From positions 310,001-374,000 of the forward strand of contig NW_026251724.1 of assembly GCF_025024155.1 (NCBI RefSeq): a DNA stretch of 64,000 bases, written 5' to 3'. Numbering within the stretch: the first letter of the stretch is position 1; each line of letters opens with the position of its first letter. This stretch comes from Gamsiella multidivaricata (Eukaryota; Mortierellomycota; Mortierellomycetes; Mortierellales; Mortierellaceae). The notes beneath the pieces were generated by a model. The model was not told where the DNA came from and did no database searches. It worked only from the letters and a program-made list of their open reading frames with translations. Shown in pieces: positions 37,052 to 49,774 of the stretch. The position numbers and the translations under genes were made by a program.

Positions 37052-39058
37052 CTACTTTTTTGGAGCCTGGATAGCGTGGAACGAGGCTGGGATGTCGCGA
37101 CAGATCTGGATATAGTCCCGGATCAGCCCTAAACCCTTGGGGCCATACCAGAACACCGTCCAATTTGTCCCTGGGATCTTGATATTTCCATCCGCACGGT
37201 CAAAATACCTTTGGAAGAAGGCAATGTTAGTATATGTGGGTGGCGGACAAACGACCAATTGAGCCTCCACAACATATGTCTTACCATTTGTTGACAGGGT
37301 TATCAGATCGGCTGCGCCAGACCAAATCTGAAAACTCGTCCGTCAACTTCTTCCACAAAATGTCTGCAACGCCAATGCCCTGACTCTTTGGCGCCACCGA
37401 AAACTTGTCAAGGTAGGCCACACTGGCCAAGGTGCGTCTTTCGTCTCCTGACCTCCGAACATCGCCTCCTTCACGCGTGACAATTGCGGCACCCATATAG
37501 TCCTGGCCGGCCAAGATAACCGTTTTTGTCGTATCCTTGATTCGAGCATAGAAACCTTCTGCGTCCAGGGGTTTACCAAAGCTCGATTCCAACAGGCCCT
37601 GCAGTCGCTTTAGATCTAACCCTTCAAGGCTGCTGCGAAACGTAAAGATATCCAAGCCATTGCGCAGAACGGTCGTGGCTAGCATTACCTTGGGATCCTG
37701 TCCTCTCATGGTGGACGAAAACAAGGGCTTGTCTGTGATTAGGTTGGTGATGAGCGTAAGCGAAGGTGACGAGGTCACTAGCGCCGAGCAAGTTGGTGGC
37801 AAGTACTCCAAACATTCCTTGATCATGTCTAGATCTGATCGGTAGGATTGGGCGAGCTGCTCTGGAAGATGGTCCATGTTGTCCAGATCGTCAATGATGG
37901 TGCTGTACTCGTCCTTAAGGTTTACAAAGCAATGTGTTGGGCCCTGGATGCCTTTGGTACGTGTAAGAGGGATACCTCCTGTGGTGTTGATGACAATCAG
38001 GCGCATGGGTACCAACGACTGATGGTACTCTCCAGCGGTGCTTCCCATGTGCTTTGCGAGCGCGACTAAGGCCTTGTTGCTCTGGACAGGGATTCGTTGA
38101 CATTGTGCAGTAGCGGCCATCGGGATCATAACTGGAATCTGCTGCAGCTTTAAACAGGATTGAATAGGTTGCAAGCCTGGACGGATCACGATCTCCTCAC
38201 TGCCGAGTTGCCCTGCTATCCGATCCGTTTGATCGAAATGGTGATGATCCATGCCTTCAAAGACACCCTCGTAGACGGGACGAGCTTTGCCTCCGCACAA
38301 CTCAATCTCCTCTACGACTTCCGTCATATCTTTCATCATTCGTTTCCTGGTTTCGACAGATTGCTGTTCAACCTCAGACGCCAGGGACTCGCTCAGGGGC
38401 ACGCTCTGATTTCGCCACCAACTTTGATTATCCAGCATGATCACACTCATAAGACCGAGACGCTGAAGCTGCACAAGAGTGTTGGCAATCGCCTTTAAAC
38501 TGTCCTTTTCAAAAGGCCCTTCCAACTTAATCAGGGCGAGATGATCTGTGGGCCAATTGAGAGTGTCGACGAAGTTCTGGCTGGTTGTTGCTATTGCTGT
38601 TCCTGACGCCTGCAATGCAGCCACTCCTGTTGTTCCCGCGGTTGCCGTGCGTGTTGTCCCTGGTATCAATTGAGCCGATGATACCGATGTTGTTTGAGGA
38701 AGAACTGCCGCGGGCAGGGAGAACCTGGTGAGAAATTGGCGCGCCTCTCTAGGGGAGGGCAGTGTGCCCATGACCTTGAGGATCAGATCCTATATGAGTC
38801 ACAGTGACAGAGGGATGATTGGCATCAGGTACTGCAAGCGAGCGATAGTGTGTTGGTCATTCTCGTCGGCGATTCTAAGCCCCAGAATGAAGGGATTCAT
38901 AAATCGCTCATTACCCGATCCTTGTCCAACGCCTTTTGTTGTTCATGAACAATAGTTTGGATCTTGTTCGGCCTGAGAGAGTAGCTCCGAGCAGTAGCTG
39001 TGGAAGGGCTATGCTGGTGCCGGCCGCGGGGAGCACGGGCGAGCAATGTCCGCCACAT
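37052..39058 (-). CDS. ARG2: Mitochondrial N-acetylglutamate synthase (ARG2-like)
   Basis: Three exons: 39058-38915, 38789-37285, 37208-37052; 601 residues. It makes N-acetylglutamate from glutamate and acetyl-CoA, the first step of arginine synthesis in mitochondria. The start gives an Arg/Ser-rich presequence without acidic residues for 30 positions. Family marks: SPREARQFLTRF near the N-terminus, a degenerate amino-acid-kinase fold in the middle, and the C-terminal NAT domain with LASVAYLDKFSVAPKSQGIG, WRSRSDNPVNKWYFDRADG and FWYG. The Gly/Ala/Thr insert after LPQTTS is low-complexity. It faces RUD3 head-to-head over 611 bp. Confidence 0.92.
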
Positions 39059-39669
39059 TGTGGGGGGGAGGAAGTGGTTGGCCAAGAAAGGGGAATGAGA
39101 AGGATTGAAGGAAGCGAATGAAGTGCGTTTCGAGGTGAAGTTAATGGCAGCACTCGGAGCCGAGTCGTGAATTTTCTTTGTGCTACATTCATTTTGCACG
39201 AGATGCTGAGGTTGCAAAAATACCGCGCCCGAGCAATTGAACCTTCGCACCTTTGCACCTTAAACAGGAAAATGTGCAAGTTGATTTCACATCAGATGGT
39301 GTGTAGCTTGGGGATGGTCTTTATGTCCGCTATGCACACCAAAACAGCGTTTGGATGTTGCCTTTCTCATACTAGAGCTCGTTAGGAGTAAAAGTAAGAT
39401 GAAAATTAGATATTGCTCGACGATAATTTGAATAGGCACGAACAAGCATGCCGGGGTCGAATAGATGATGCCTGAGTGAGATTGTCATGTGATACAAGGA
39501 GACCATTGTGCCGTGCCTGTCTCAGGAAAGAACGTGTCTTGCTTTCAGGTTATTCATCCGCAAATAACGTTTCTACACGCATTCTGTTCATCTCACCACA
39601 TACGCATCCATCCTTAAACGCATACACCAACCGTTTATCCGTCCATCACACCAGCCCGTGTCTGTGTCA
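39059..39669. promoter_or_regulatory. Divergent promoter between NAGS and RUD3
   Basis: The 611 bases separate two start codons. No clear TATA box or repeated element was found; pyrimidine-rich sequence precedes the RUD3 ATG. Confidence 0.4.
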
Positions 39670-42600
39670 ATGTCCTGGCTTGCAAAGAATGTGGGCACAC
39701 TGGCCAGCAGGATCGCTGCCGGTAAGAAATAACTTGCAATGCTCTTCAGGGAATAGAATCACACAGCATAGCCATAAGCCGACATGTGTCCAATTATCCC
39801 ATGGTTATGCCTTCACTGTAATAGAGGCCAATGGCGATAATCCACAAGCGACAAACGAAGCGTTGCAGCATCTGAGCCAGCAGGTGAGAAGATGCGAATT
39901 GAACAAACAGGCGTGTGAGAGAAATGCGGGCTATCGACAGGTGCAAAGGACCTTTACCAACAGCGTCCTCAAATTTTATTGTGCTCTTAGCTGGAAGCAA
40001 CGCGTGAAGAACTTTTCGAGAGGCATCAAGAATGGGAACGTACAAAGCAGAACTACGAGGCTCGGTTAAAAAGCTTGACCGAAGGGAACGCTACAGCGCA
40101 AAAGGTGGAGCAGCTGGAACAAAAACTGAACCGCGCAGTGGGACTTCTCAAGACCCTGAACAACGAGAAGCAGAGCCTTAATGCAAAGATCAAGATCCTG
40201 GAAGAGGAGAAGACCGAGTTACAGGTAGCTGCAGACGCAGTAACAACGGCGGCAGCAGCATCAGCATCAGCAGCAGAAATGGCATCAGACGGACGGGCAT
40301 CTAACAATGGTTTAATTACGACATGCGAACAAGGCGACAAAACCGCAGTAGAGCGAATCCATACTCTGGAATCCGAGCTAAAGGCCGAGAAGGAGCAAAG
40401 CACATTACTGGTACAAAATCTCAAGGACCAACTCTCGGAGCTGATGGAAAGCAACATCAAGTTCAAGGAGAAGCTCGAGCAACAACGGACTGAGAGCGAC
40501 AGTCATGCGGATCTTTCTATTCAACTTGAGATGACAAAAGAAGAGCTCGGGCAGGCAAAGGACGAAATTGTACAGCTGAAAGAGACCAACGTCAAACTTT
40601 CGAGCCAGAGTAGGCCCGCACCACAATCACCTACAGAACAACAGCCCTCCTCAGCTCTTGCTAGGGAATATTCAGACGCCAAATCAACAATTGCAAGGCT
40701 CGAAACCCGTCTCGCAAAGGAGTCCGAGCGCGCAACGGAGATTCATACTCTGAAGGCCACTCAGAAGGAATTGCAAGAAACTATTGTTGCAATCCGCCAG
40801 GAGCTGGGCCAGTCTCAATCAAAATACTCGGAGGTCCAGGCGGAGCTCTTGAAATCAAAGGAAAGCAATGCTGAACTGGAGACGAAAGAGGCGTCCATGG
40901 CGAGTAAGTTGACCGCGATAATTTCTTAAAAGTGCAAGAAACGGCAATTCATTGTTTTATAACATTGTACTCATGTCAACGTTTATCTTCATAGAATCGA
41001 TTGAGAAATTGAGTTCTCAGCTGAACATAATGGAGACTGCCGAGGAGGAGGGCAAGAGGAAGCAGGTGGTGCAATTCGAAGAAGAAAAACGGGAGCTTTT
41101 AGCCAGCCGAGACCAGTTGAACCAACAACTTCAGGATCTTCAAAAGCAATATCATGATGAGCACAAGTCGGCCAGAGAGGCAGCTGAGGAAGGAAGCCAG
41201 ACAAAGTTGCGGGAGCAGTATGAGGAAGAAAGGAAATCACTTATCGCCAGCAACGACAGTTTACAACAGGAGCTCGAAGCACTAAAGAAGACATATAATG
41301 ATAACCATGCAGCAACGGAGAAGTCATTAAAAGAGCGGGAGACACGGATCCAGGACCTCGAAAAAACCGTGACCACTAATGAGCAGACGCTGAGGACGCT
41401 CAAGGAGGACCTCCAAAAGACGATCAGTGAGCGCAACCACTTCCAATCCCAACATAAGACACTCCTCGACCGGGTCTCCAACATGAAGTCGACGCTTGGA
41501 ACAAAGCTGCAGGCGGACATGGTAAAGCATCTTTTAAAATCCAGGAGCTACAAATGAATGGTATGAGTCATGATAATAACACTGTTGCCCCCTTTTACCT
41601 CACACAGGAAAACATCAACACACTTAGACAACAAATCGAGCAGCTCACTGCGCAAAATAATAGCTATCTCCACACTATCAAACAGCTGGAAGAGGAACTC
41701 ATGGCATCTCACGACCACTATGAAAAGACCTCGCGTGAACTGGAGCATCTGCGAAGACGTCTGGTCGAGATTCAGGAGGATGCCTCTGCAGAAGTGGTCG
41801 AGAAGGAGAACCTGATTCATGAATTACAATCGCGGTTGCAGCGCGAGGAACGTGAGCGTGAAGACTGGGAGACAATGGCATCGGAGCAAAGGGCGAGCAA
41901 AGACCAAGCGATCGTGACCATGAGGGCCATGGAGCGCGAAAGGAATGCAGCTCGTGCAGAGAAGGAATTGTTGCGCCAGGAACTTGATCGCGAGATCGAG
42001 AGTTTGAACAATCTGCAGACGGTCTTGGAGGAGTTCCAGTCAGCCAAGGAGTCAGAGATCCAGTTCGCGCTCGAAAATCTTCAGAGGAAGTTGAACGCAT
42101 CGAATGCATCGCTGGAAGAATATCAGACCCGCGCTCAAGTAGCAGAGGTAACGCCAATATCTGCTGCGGTTTTGTTAAGTACTTTGCTAGCCTTCGCTCA
42201 TTACTACCAATGACTTACTGATGCATGGACTCTTTATTTATCATAGGAGCAATTGCGCCACCTTACGCTGGACGTGGAGAAGGCGCGACAGCTTGAGCAG
42301 GAGGTCAAGGAGAAGAACCAGTTGATTGGAAAGCTCCGTCACGAGGCTGTAATCCACAAGGGGCATTTGACGGAGGCCATGCGGCGACTGAAGGAGGAGA
42401 ATAGCCAAAACACGGTCGATATGTAAGTCGTACAGCGAAAAAAGCTCATTGTCGAATGCTTTTCACGCAATTCATACTAACTCCGCTCTTATTGATCCTT
42501 GTGTTATCACTAGCCCGCTCATCTCGAATCTGTTCATTAGCTTCTTGAACATACCCCGGGGAGACCAGAAGCGGTTCGAGATCCTTCAATTGATCTCGGG

Positions 42601-42946
42601 TGTCCTCAAATTTACGGACGAGCAACGTGAGCAGGCGGGACTGATCCGAAAAGCTAACAGCGGACTGGGCCCCATGACGCCGACGACGTCTGGCTCTCGC
42701 TCGCCATCGATGGAGCAGATGAGACAGCATCCAGAACCTAAGGAGGTGAGTAATTCTTCTTTGCTTTTGATATGAAGGAACAACTCATCATTAGTAACTT
42801 ACGTCCAATTATTGTTTATCCTTGTTACTTTACAACAGAGCTTTATTGACATGTGGGCATCGTTCTTGATCCGAGAGAGTAATGCTAATGCAACCAGCAA
42901 TAGTAATAACAGTGCTGGTAACTCCAACTCTAGAAGCCCGTCATGA
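39670..42946 (+). CDS. RUD3: Golgin RUD3 (GMAP-210 homologue) with GRAB domain
   Basis: Eight exons: 39670-39721, 39825-39883, 39991-40903, 40995-41521, 41608-42147, 42247-42422, 42514-42745, 42839-42946; 868 residues. RUD3 is a coiled-coil tether of the cis-Golgi recruited by ARF1. The start MSWLAKNVGTLASRIAA is an ALPS-like amphipathic helix rich in small residues, as in GMAP-210. A nearly continuous coiled coil runs from about residue 20 to 750, with one Ala/Ser break near 98-115. The GRAB domain is at about 757-799 (PLISNLFISFLNIPRGDQKRF, then GVLKFTDEQREQAGL). The tail is Asn/Ser-rich. All exon joins restore the heptad pattern. Confidence 0.92.
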
Positions 42947-43164
42947 GCACGGTCATGTCCATGCACAGACGCGACTCAAATAATAATAAAAAAAAGGTAC
43001 AATCAAGGCTTGCCACCAAAATATGATCCAGGGGTTGAGGGTGACTGCAATTTGATTTGTTTTTCGAAACAATCGAACGCGTTCAAAAAAAATGCCCTTT
43101 GTTTGGTCGCCCCCGCCCCCTCTCTCGTTCAAGTTCACACATCCGCATCATCACCTCGCTTAAC

Positions 43165-45952
43165 ATGAGAGTCAAGGTACCTGTCCTAACTGCGCCTGAC
43201 TCCATTCTACTATCGCCACTATGCTGGTGCTCTCCTTATTCAACACCTTGCTCTGTTTCATTCGCGCCTTTGTTAGCCCCTACAAATCCATTGGCATGAC
43301 AAGCAACCCATATACTCGGCTCATTTCGAACCAGGTCCAAAAGGACGACTGGCCACAGCTGGAGGCGATGGCAACGTGAGGGTAATATTCTTTATCCGCC
43401 TGGATGGATATATCCATCATGTTGCTTCTGCACGTAAATCTATGCAGTAGTTGCGCGGCTACAGAACGCATGCTAAATATAGTTTTCATTCCATAGCTCT
43501 GGCGAGTTGTCAAGGACAAGGAGAAGGACAGCACCCATATCGAGTTCCTGTCCAGTTTGAACCGCCATACAGCCGCTGTCAATGTTGTCCGATTCTCGCC
43601 CACAGGTGATTGCGTGTACCCTACAAATTACAGTAGAACGTTTCTACAGTAATGTGCCTCTAAACTGCAACATTATCGCATCTCATATTATATCTCTCGT
43701 GTGATAGCCGAGTGCCTTGCATCCGCAGGAGATGGTACGACATTTGCTATCGTATATCAATACAGCATGATATATCTATATATCTCAGATCATTGGTATA
43801 AGCATGACGACTCATCATGGTATATTGACCAATGTTTTTCTCCAACATCTTAGATGGCAGTATTATTTTGTGGCGACCATCGGAGACCAAGGATGGAGCG
43901 AGCAAGTTTGCAGAGTCTGAAGATGACGAATTTGAGCGCGAAACATGGCGAGTTCAGTCAATGATGCGAGGGTCTCTTTCCGATATATATGATCTGGCAT
44001 GGTCACCAGATGGCCGCTATATCATCTCAGGATCGATCGATAATACCGCACGGATATGGGACGTCAAGGATGGTGAGTGTCACGAGAATAGTCTGCTTTC
44101 CCGAAGCTACACCAATTATTTCAGAAAAGAAGTACATCCATTGGACACATGGAACTAACCGATGTATTTACGATGTTTCTCTTAGCCAAGTGTATACATG
44201 TCATCGCAGACCATCACCACTATGTTCAAGGAGTAGCATGGGACCCTCTTGGAGAATTTATTGCCACCCAAAGCAGCGACCGGTACGGAACTATAGGTTC
44301 ACCCTTCTATGAAAGTATCAATCTGCCAGAAGAAAGCTTTAGCACTCATACTTTGCTTTCCCATTGGCATTCTCTAGATCGGTTCACATATATGCATTCA
44401 AAACGGACAAGCATGGACATGTTTTGATCACAAGTCTGGGCAAGAATACCAAATTGGACCTTGCCAAACTGCGATCAGTCCCACAACCATCACTTTCTGC
44501 AGCAACGAATGCCGCATCAGCATCCGGCAATAAGAACCACAACGGCGAGACAGACCTTAAACCAGAGACATTGACAGACAAGGAAGACGCATCAAAACCA
44601 GCAAAGTCCGCCCCGAAATCATTCCGTCTCTATCACGACGAGACGCTGACATCATTCTTTAGGAGGCTGTCGTTCACACCCGATGGATCGATGCTGCTGA
44701 CGCCAGCTGGACAATACAAGGCGCCTATCCAGAAACCCAGCCAGCCGAAAGATGAAGACTCGGGGTTAACATCACAGGCAGCGGAGCTGGAGACCAGAAA
44801 CACGGTCTATATCTATGCGAGGAGGGATTTCAACAGGTAAGGCATAGTTCTTGTTCCGCCGGAAAAACTCGCGACCAATACCTCATACAGATGACTAAAT
44901 GTTCTTTGTCCAAAATTGGCGCATGTTAATGAACGTGTAGGGGTCCTATTGCTCACTTACCAGGACATAAGAAGCCATCGGTCGCGATCAGATGCAGCCC
45001 AGTACTCTATGAACTTCGGCAGATTCAGCGTCCATCGCCGAGCAGCGACTATAGCCGGCGACCAACGAACGCAGCTGAGCTTGAGAAGGGTGGGCGGCCA
45101 GGGTCAACGAAAGCGACTGGCGAACAAAAGAAGACACCTCAACCGCCGTCAGTGTTCGGATTGGGCTATCGGTCAATCTATGCCGTTGCAACACAGGACT
45201 CAATTTTGATATATGATACCCAACAGACGGCCGCTCTCGCTCTCGTGTCCCATCTCCACTACGCAACATTCACAGACATGACGTGGTCCAGCGACGGATG
45301 CAACTTGATTCTGACATCTTCGGACGGATTCTGTTCGATCGTATCGTTTGAGGAAGGCGAGCTCGGAACAGTGTACACACCGCCCAAGTCAGTGATGGCT
45401 CTTTTTGCGACGGGCGATAGCGGAGCTGCAATGGCACAAAGCGAGTCCATGGATTCTGCAGCGACAATTGCAGCGACTGCGGGCATGCTTCAGAAACTGA
45501 ATGGACTGTCGCTGGTGGAGCAAAAGGAGCAGAAGGAACAAAAGGAACAAAAGGAGTTGAAGGAGCCCAAGGAGCAGATCAAAGGAAAGGCGAAGCAGGA
45601 TAAGGCAGCAACGAATACGGAGGGAAAGAAGACGACGGTCAAGCAACTGTTTTCAAAAGCACGGTCCAAGAAGGAGCGGGATGGTGATTCGATAATGGAC
45701 TCTGACGGTGAACGGCCGTCATCGAAGAAGCGGAAGACTACTACGACGCCTGTTATCATTCTACCGACACGGCCTGCAGCAGCAGCAGCAGCGACAGCAA
45801 CGACAACTTCACCGGCAACGCTAACGCCTGCTCCAGGAAGCAGCAGCGGCGCTACTGCCATTAACACTGTTACTGCTAGCAGTAGTGGGACCGAGGTCAA
45901 GCCCAAGAGGAGGATACAGCCGATTTTTGTAAGCGCTTTGCCTGGGCGTTGA
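43165..45952 (+). CDS. CAC2: Chromatin assembly factor 1 subunit p60 (CAC2/CHAF1B)
   Basis: Eight exons: 43165-43176, 43277-43381, 43497-43605, 43708-43734, 43854-44072, 44186-44282, 44378-44836, 44941-45952; 679 residues. CAC2 is the WD40 subunit of CAF-1, which deposits H3-H4 behind replication forks. The start MRVKPLQIHWHDKQPIYS and blades such as LATAGGDGNVRLWRV, FSPTAECLASAGDDGSIILW, YDLAWSPDGRYIISGSIDNTARIWDV and MTWSSDGCNLILTSSDGFC are CAF-1 p60-like. A Lys-Glu-Gln repeat follows blade seven (KEQKEQKEQKELKEPKEQ). The C-terminus KPKRRIQPIF resembles the ASF1-binding B-domain motif. Exon 1 is 12 bp and exon 4 is 27 bp. AATAAA lies 15 bp after the stop. Confidence 0.93.
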
Positions 45953-46222
45953 GATACGCCTGCAAGAATAAAGCATGAAATACACATCGAATGAACATCA
46001 CGTTGAAACCCATAAATTCTTTTTGCGCCACCAATCCTGGCGTTTTTTGTCTTCCTCCTTGGCCTGTTTAACTGGGGCTGATTCCAGGGATGGTTGACCA
46101 GGACCTCAAAACGTTCGTGATGACCAGGCGTTTATTAATGTTAAAGTAGCTTGCGTATTAAGTAGATGAGATAAGGAAGAGATATAGGTCTTGGATGGAA
46201 TGGTCCATTTGAAAAAGCGTTG

Positions 46223-46538
46223 TTAGACAATGGTCCGCCTGCCGTATCCAGCGCGACGTCCGCCGTAACAGAACCGGGTGAAGATCCAGGCGATGATGAA
46301 GATGATGGCCAAGACAATAAACAGGTGCTCGAGAGGGCCAGTACCTAGATGTTTGTTCATAAAAGCGGAAAGTTTGTTCAGCATGCGACATGGCATGTAT
46401 GAGGAACAATCCTCTTCATCAAAAAGATGACTTACCGATGGTGAAGACGCCGCAGAGAGCAAGGATCCAGACAATCAGAAGGATGACACCAATGACGATG
46501 AGGCCGTCAAAGGCGATAAATTCGATTGCTCCGCACAT
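46223..46538 (-). CDS. Small two-helix membrane protein
   Basis: Two exons: 46538-46436 and 46344-46223; 74 residues. Helix 1 is LIVIGVILLIVWILALCGVF (13-32) and helix 2 is LFIVLAIIFIIAWIFTRF (42-59), with a Gly/Arg/Tyr-rich basic end (GGRRAGYGRR). The order resembles small bacterial and fungal two-helix stress-type proteins (DUF5670/Lmo0937-like), but I cannot confirm the family. The ATG follows a short leader after an ATAAATA-type element (about 46620 on this strand). Function unknown; membrane location is inferred from hydrophobicity. Confidence 0.78.
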
Positions 46539-47272
46539 TGTTGCTGTAAGGGGGATATTGGTTGTAGTGGAAGGTATTGAGGAAAGGAGTAATTGAGGTG
46601 ATGTGGTGGGAGAAATATGGAGTATTTATGAGGTTGAGTATTTCTATACATTTGAGTATTTGGCAGGAACGCGAGCTTAGGTCAGGGCACGAATCACGGC
46701 CGGATGCTTAATGCCTGTCATTCGTCATGATGACGCAGGAAATGCTTAACGCGTTTAAGGTCGTTTAAATAAATGTCATGTAGGGTACAACAATTGCATG
46801 ATACGTTAATAATGACATCTAGTCAAGCAAAGGGTGGTCCAACAAGGAACAGGCGTAAGTAGACTAAACCATGAGATTGTGAAATCGCTTCGGTTCGTTG
46901 TTCATTATATTTTGGCATAACTCAATTCAGCTGAATTGATACGTATTTTTTTTGTGTTTGCAGTTATGGAAGCTGGCACAAATTCCATGTTTAAATTTTT
47001 ATTGAATAGTGTCATTATTATTTCTACAGACATCATCGAATGCTCGGTACGTTCGATGGCTGCCAGACCCTCCACCTCAGGTTGTAGTCTTATGACGCGC
47101 TAGTTTCGATTGTTTGACAGTTTATGATATGTTGCAAAGTATGTATAAATGAGAATTATGACATGAGTGAAAAGAGTTGATCTATGAGTGAGGCATTGAG
47201 AATGACAGGGAAAAGGATCTGTATTATCGGCACGGTTTACCACCAAGGGTATTAAAAGAAGGGGCCCTTTCT
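46539..47272. other. Intergenic region with an 18-bp palindrome
   Basis: The region between the small membrane protein start and the first CotH stop is A/T-rich and holds a perfect palindrome TCAATTCAGCTGAATTGA at 46922-46939. No gene is supported. Confidence 0.5.
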
Positions 47273-49774
47273 TTAAGCCAAGAACATCAAACAGGAGACA
47301 ATGGCCACAACGGCGGACAGGCTAGTTGCAGCCAAGGAGCCTGCATCGTTCTTGCCGGAGGCACCTCCACCATTAGCATCGTTGTCATCGCCATCGTCGT
47401 CCTTGCCATTGCCGCGGGGAGGAGGAGCAACACGATCCGCGGTTCCTGCAGGGACCGTGAATGCGAGCTCGGTGGCAATAGAGCTGGCGCGATCCGCGAT
47501 CCAGGGCTTCAAGGCTGCATTCATCTCCTTGGTGACGTTGACCAAGTTATTGTTAAAGTCATCAAAGGTAAACTTCAAATCCTTTCCGGGCGACACGCGG
47601 GGCAGAGTAAGGTCCCACTGGGCATCCAGCGAGATCATCTTGTGAACAGAGTCAATGTGGGGGTTCATAGCCTCGGGCTTGAACGCAGTGCTGACAATCT
47701 CCTTCAGAATCTGAGTGAACTGAGCATTGATTTGCGTGTTATTGATGATCAACTTCGAGACCAAGGGATGGTCATGCTGGAAGTTATACAAGGCCTTGTA
47801 CGAGCCCTTGGAATCGATTGAATCTCCGTTACCGAATGTGCCATCGAAATCAGTTGGGATCCACTGCCATTTGCCGGATCCGCCGAGCGTGGGGTTGAAG
47901 TAGATGAAGTAGTTGGAACCAGCCATCCAGTAATTGTCAAAGCCACCCATGAGATACTCAAGAGCCATGTTGCGCAAGAATCCGTCGAGGTCCAGGCGAG
48001 AGGTCCAGTAGCCGACGGGGTCAGGGGTCGTAACGGGGTTAAAGCTCTGGAGATCCTGCATGAAGGTGATCAACTGGCCCAGGGGTTCGGTCGCCACGTT
48101 ATTGCCGAGGTTCTGGCTGATGTAGGCCTCCTGGTTGTAGGCCGCAGTCAAAGGTCCCTTATAAACGAGATCGGCCTGCTCCTCCAGAGTGGGGGCATTA
48201 GCCTGGATCAGCGAGCCAGGGACGACCAGAGGGTCGCCGCCGTGGACAGTCTGCTTGGCGAACGACTTCTTGATATCATCGACCATCAAGAACAAACCGT
48301 ACGCGACGTTGTTGACGAACAGACGAACATATGATCCCTATTATAAACATTACAGCGATGAAGAGCATCAGTAATGAAGATTGAAAGCACTGGACAGAAC
48401 AAGGCCCATGCAAATTCGTGCATGTTTACCTGCTGAGTGGGAACACCAACAGAGTTCAACATGTCGATGTACAGTTTCTCGCGCAGATAGGTGGGCTCCG
48501 TGGACATGGAGCGCAGCTTGAGGTTAGGGCGCGAAAAGAAGGTCTGGTTGTAGTCGGTATCGAACTTGAACTTGTACGACTGCTTGGCAAACTCCTTAGA
48601 GGACTTGCCGGAGGTCTTGAGGGTGATGTTGTTCTGGGTGTAAATGGTCTTGGCGTTGATGAAGCGGAACGTAACCTTGACATCAGCCTCGGTCTCAGGG
48701 GCGGCATTCATGGCCTGGATGGTCGCTGCAGGCGCAGTCAAGTGAATGGTCGCAATCTGATCCTCCTTAAAGGCCTTGGACTTTGAGGGGTAAGTGGCCA
48801 AGTAGGTGTAGGGCAATCGGACGATTTCGTGGTAGGTGATAGGGCGATCAAAGAACTCGTTGTCGGTGCTGGTGTCGGTGGTCTGGTTGAGTTTGCGAGC
48901 GAAAGCCTCGGTCTTGACGGCGGCGCCAGTGGCGTCGAGCTCGACGTACGAGTACTGGACCGCGGAGGTGGTGCCGGGGACGACGCCGGACCAGACTGGG
49001 AACGTGGTCTCATTCGTGGCGAGCTTTGTGATTGCGCCTGAAATGGAGACGCCGAACGCGCCGCCAGTCTTGCTAGGGTAGCCAATACAGTTGAATGTGA
49101 CTATAAATAAAAACCATAGTGTTAGTCAATATGGATGTGTTCATGTTTGTGTAAGCGTCTGTGGGTGTGAGGAGGTAAAGGGGAGTATACCCGGATAAAT
49201 GCAAGTTGGTGTTGTTTGTATTTGTTTGGTGCTCACATCCACACGACCAATTTGTATTGTCTCGGCGTAACTGACTAAATTTGCAGAGAGCGTTGATCAA
49301 CCCAAGCCAGCCTTCCCAACCATTTCCCCTTGATACCGTTGCACAAAACAGTTGCGGACCAAAATAAAAATACCGCAACAAGCAACAATCAACACCAACA
49401 AAGCAAGAGGACGAGGAGCATAAATTTAATTAAAAAAGAAGCACCAGGAGACAGCAAAGGCTGAAGAACATGAAAGAGAGAAAAAAAAAAAAAAAAAAAA
49501 GCAAAGCAAGGCAAGGCAAGACAAGCAAGGGGAGAGATGAGTGAAAACTGAGAAACGGGGCTGTCGTCGTGTGCCTGAAGTGAGGCGAGTAAGCGACGAA
49601 TCAAAGGCGTCTTCTGTCGTCAATTGACCTTCATGGTCGTGTGGGGGTGCATTACACGTTGAAAAAGAGATATGAAAAGTGTCAAGGGTATGTCCCAGTG
49701 GAAGAGAAGTGACACCTACTGTCGGCAAAGGCAACGGATGCCAGGGCGGCCAGACCAACAAAGAATCGGACCAT
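47273..49774 (-). CDS. CotH-family GPI-anchored surface protein, copy A
   Basis: Three exons: 49774-49720, 49100-48430, 48337-47273; 596 residues. A signal peptide (MVRFFVGLAALASVAFAD) is encoded by exon 1. The body is a CotH domain, an atypical protein-kinase-like fold, with KTSGKSSKEFAKQSYKFKFD, FFSRPNLKLRS, REKLYIDMLNSVGVPTQQ, RLFVNN...GLFLMVDDIKKSFAKQT, RLDLDGFLRNMALEYL, YWMAGSNYF and WQWIPTDFDGTF. The end is a GPI-type signal: Gly/Ala/Ser-rich stretch then a hydrophobic tail. Several NxT sites suggest N-glycosylation. Mucoromycota CotH proteins are cell-surface proteins, some acting in host-cell contact. Intron 1 is long (619 bp). Unlike copies B and C, exons 3 and 4 are fused here. Confidence 0.9.

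Noticed and set aside
47273..49100. Apparent frameshifts in CotH-A because pieces lie in different frames
   Set aside because: The pieces are exons; GT-AG introns restore a single continuous CotH frame and the same holds for copies B and C.
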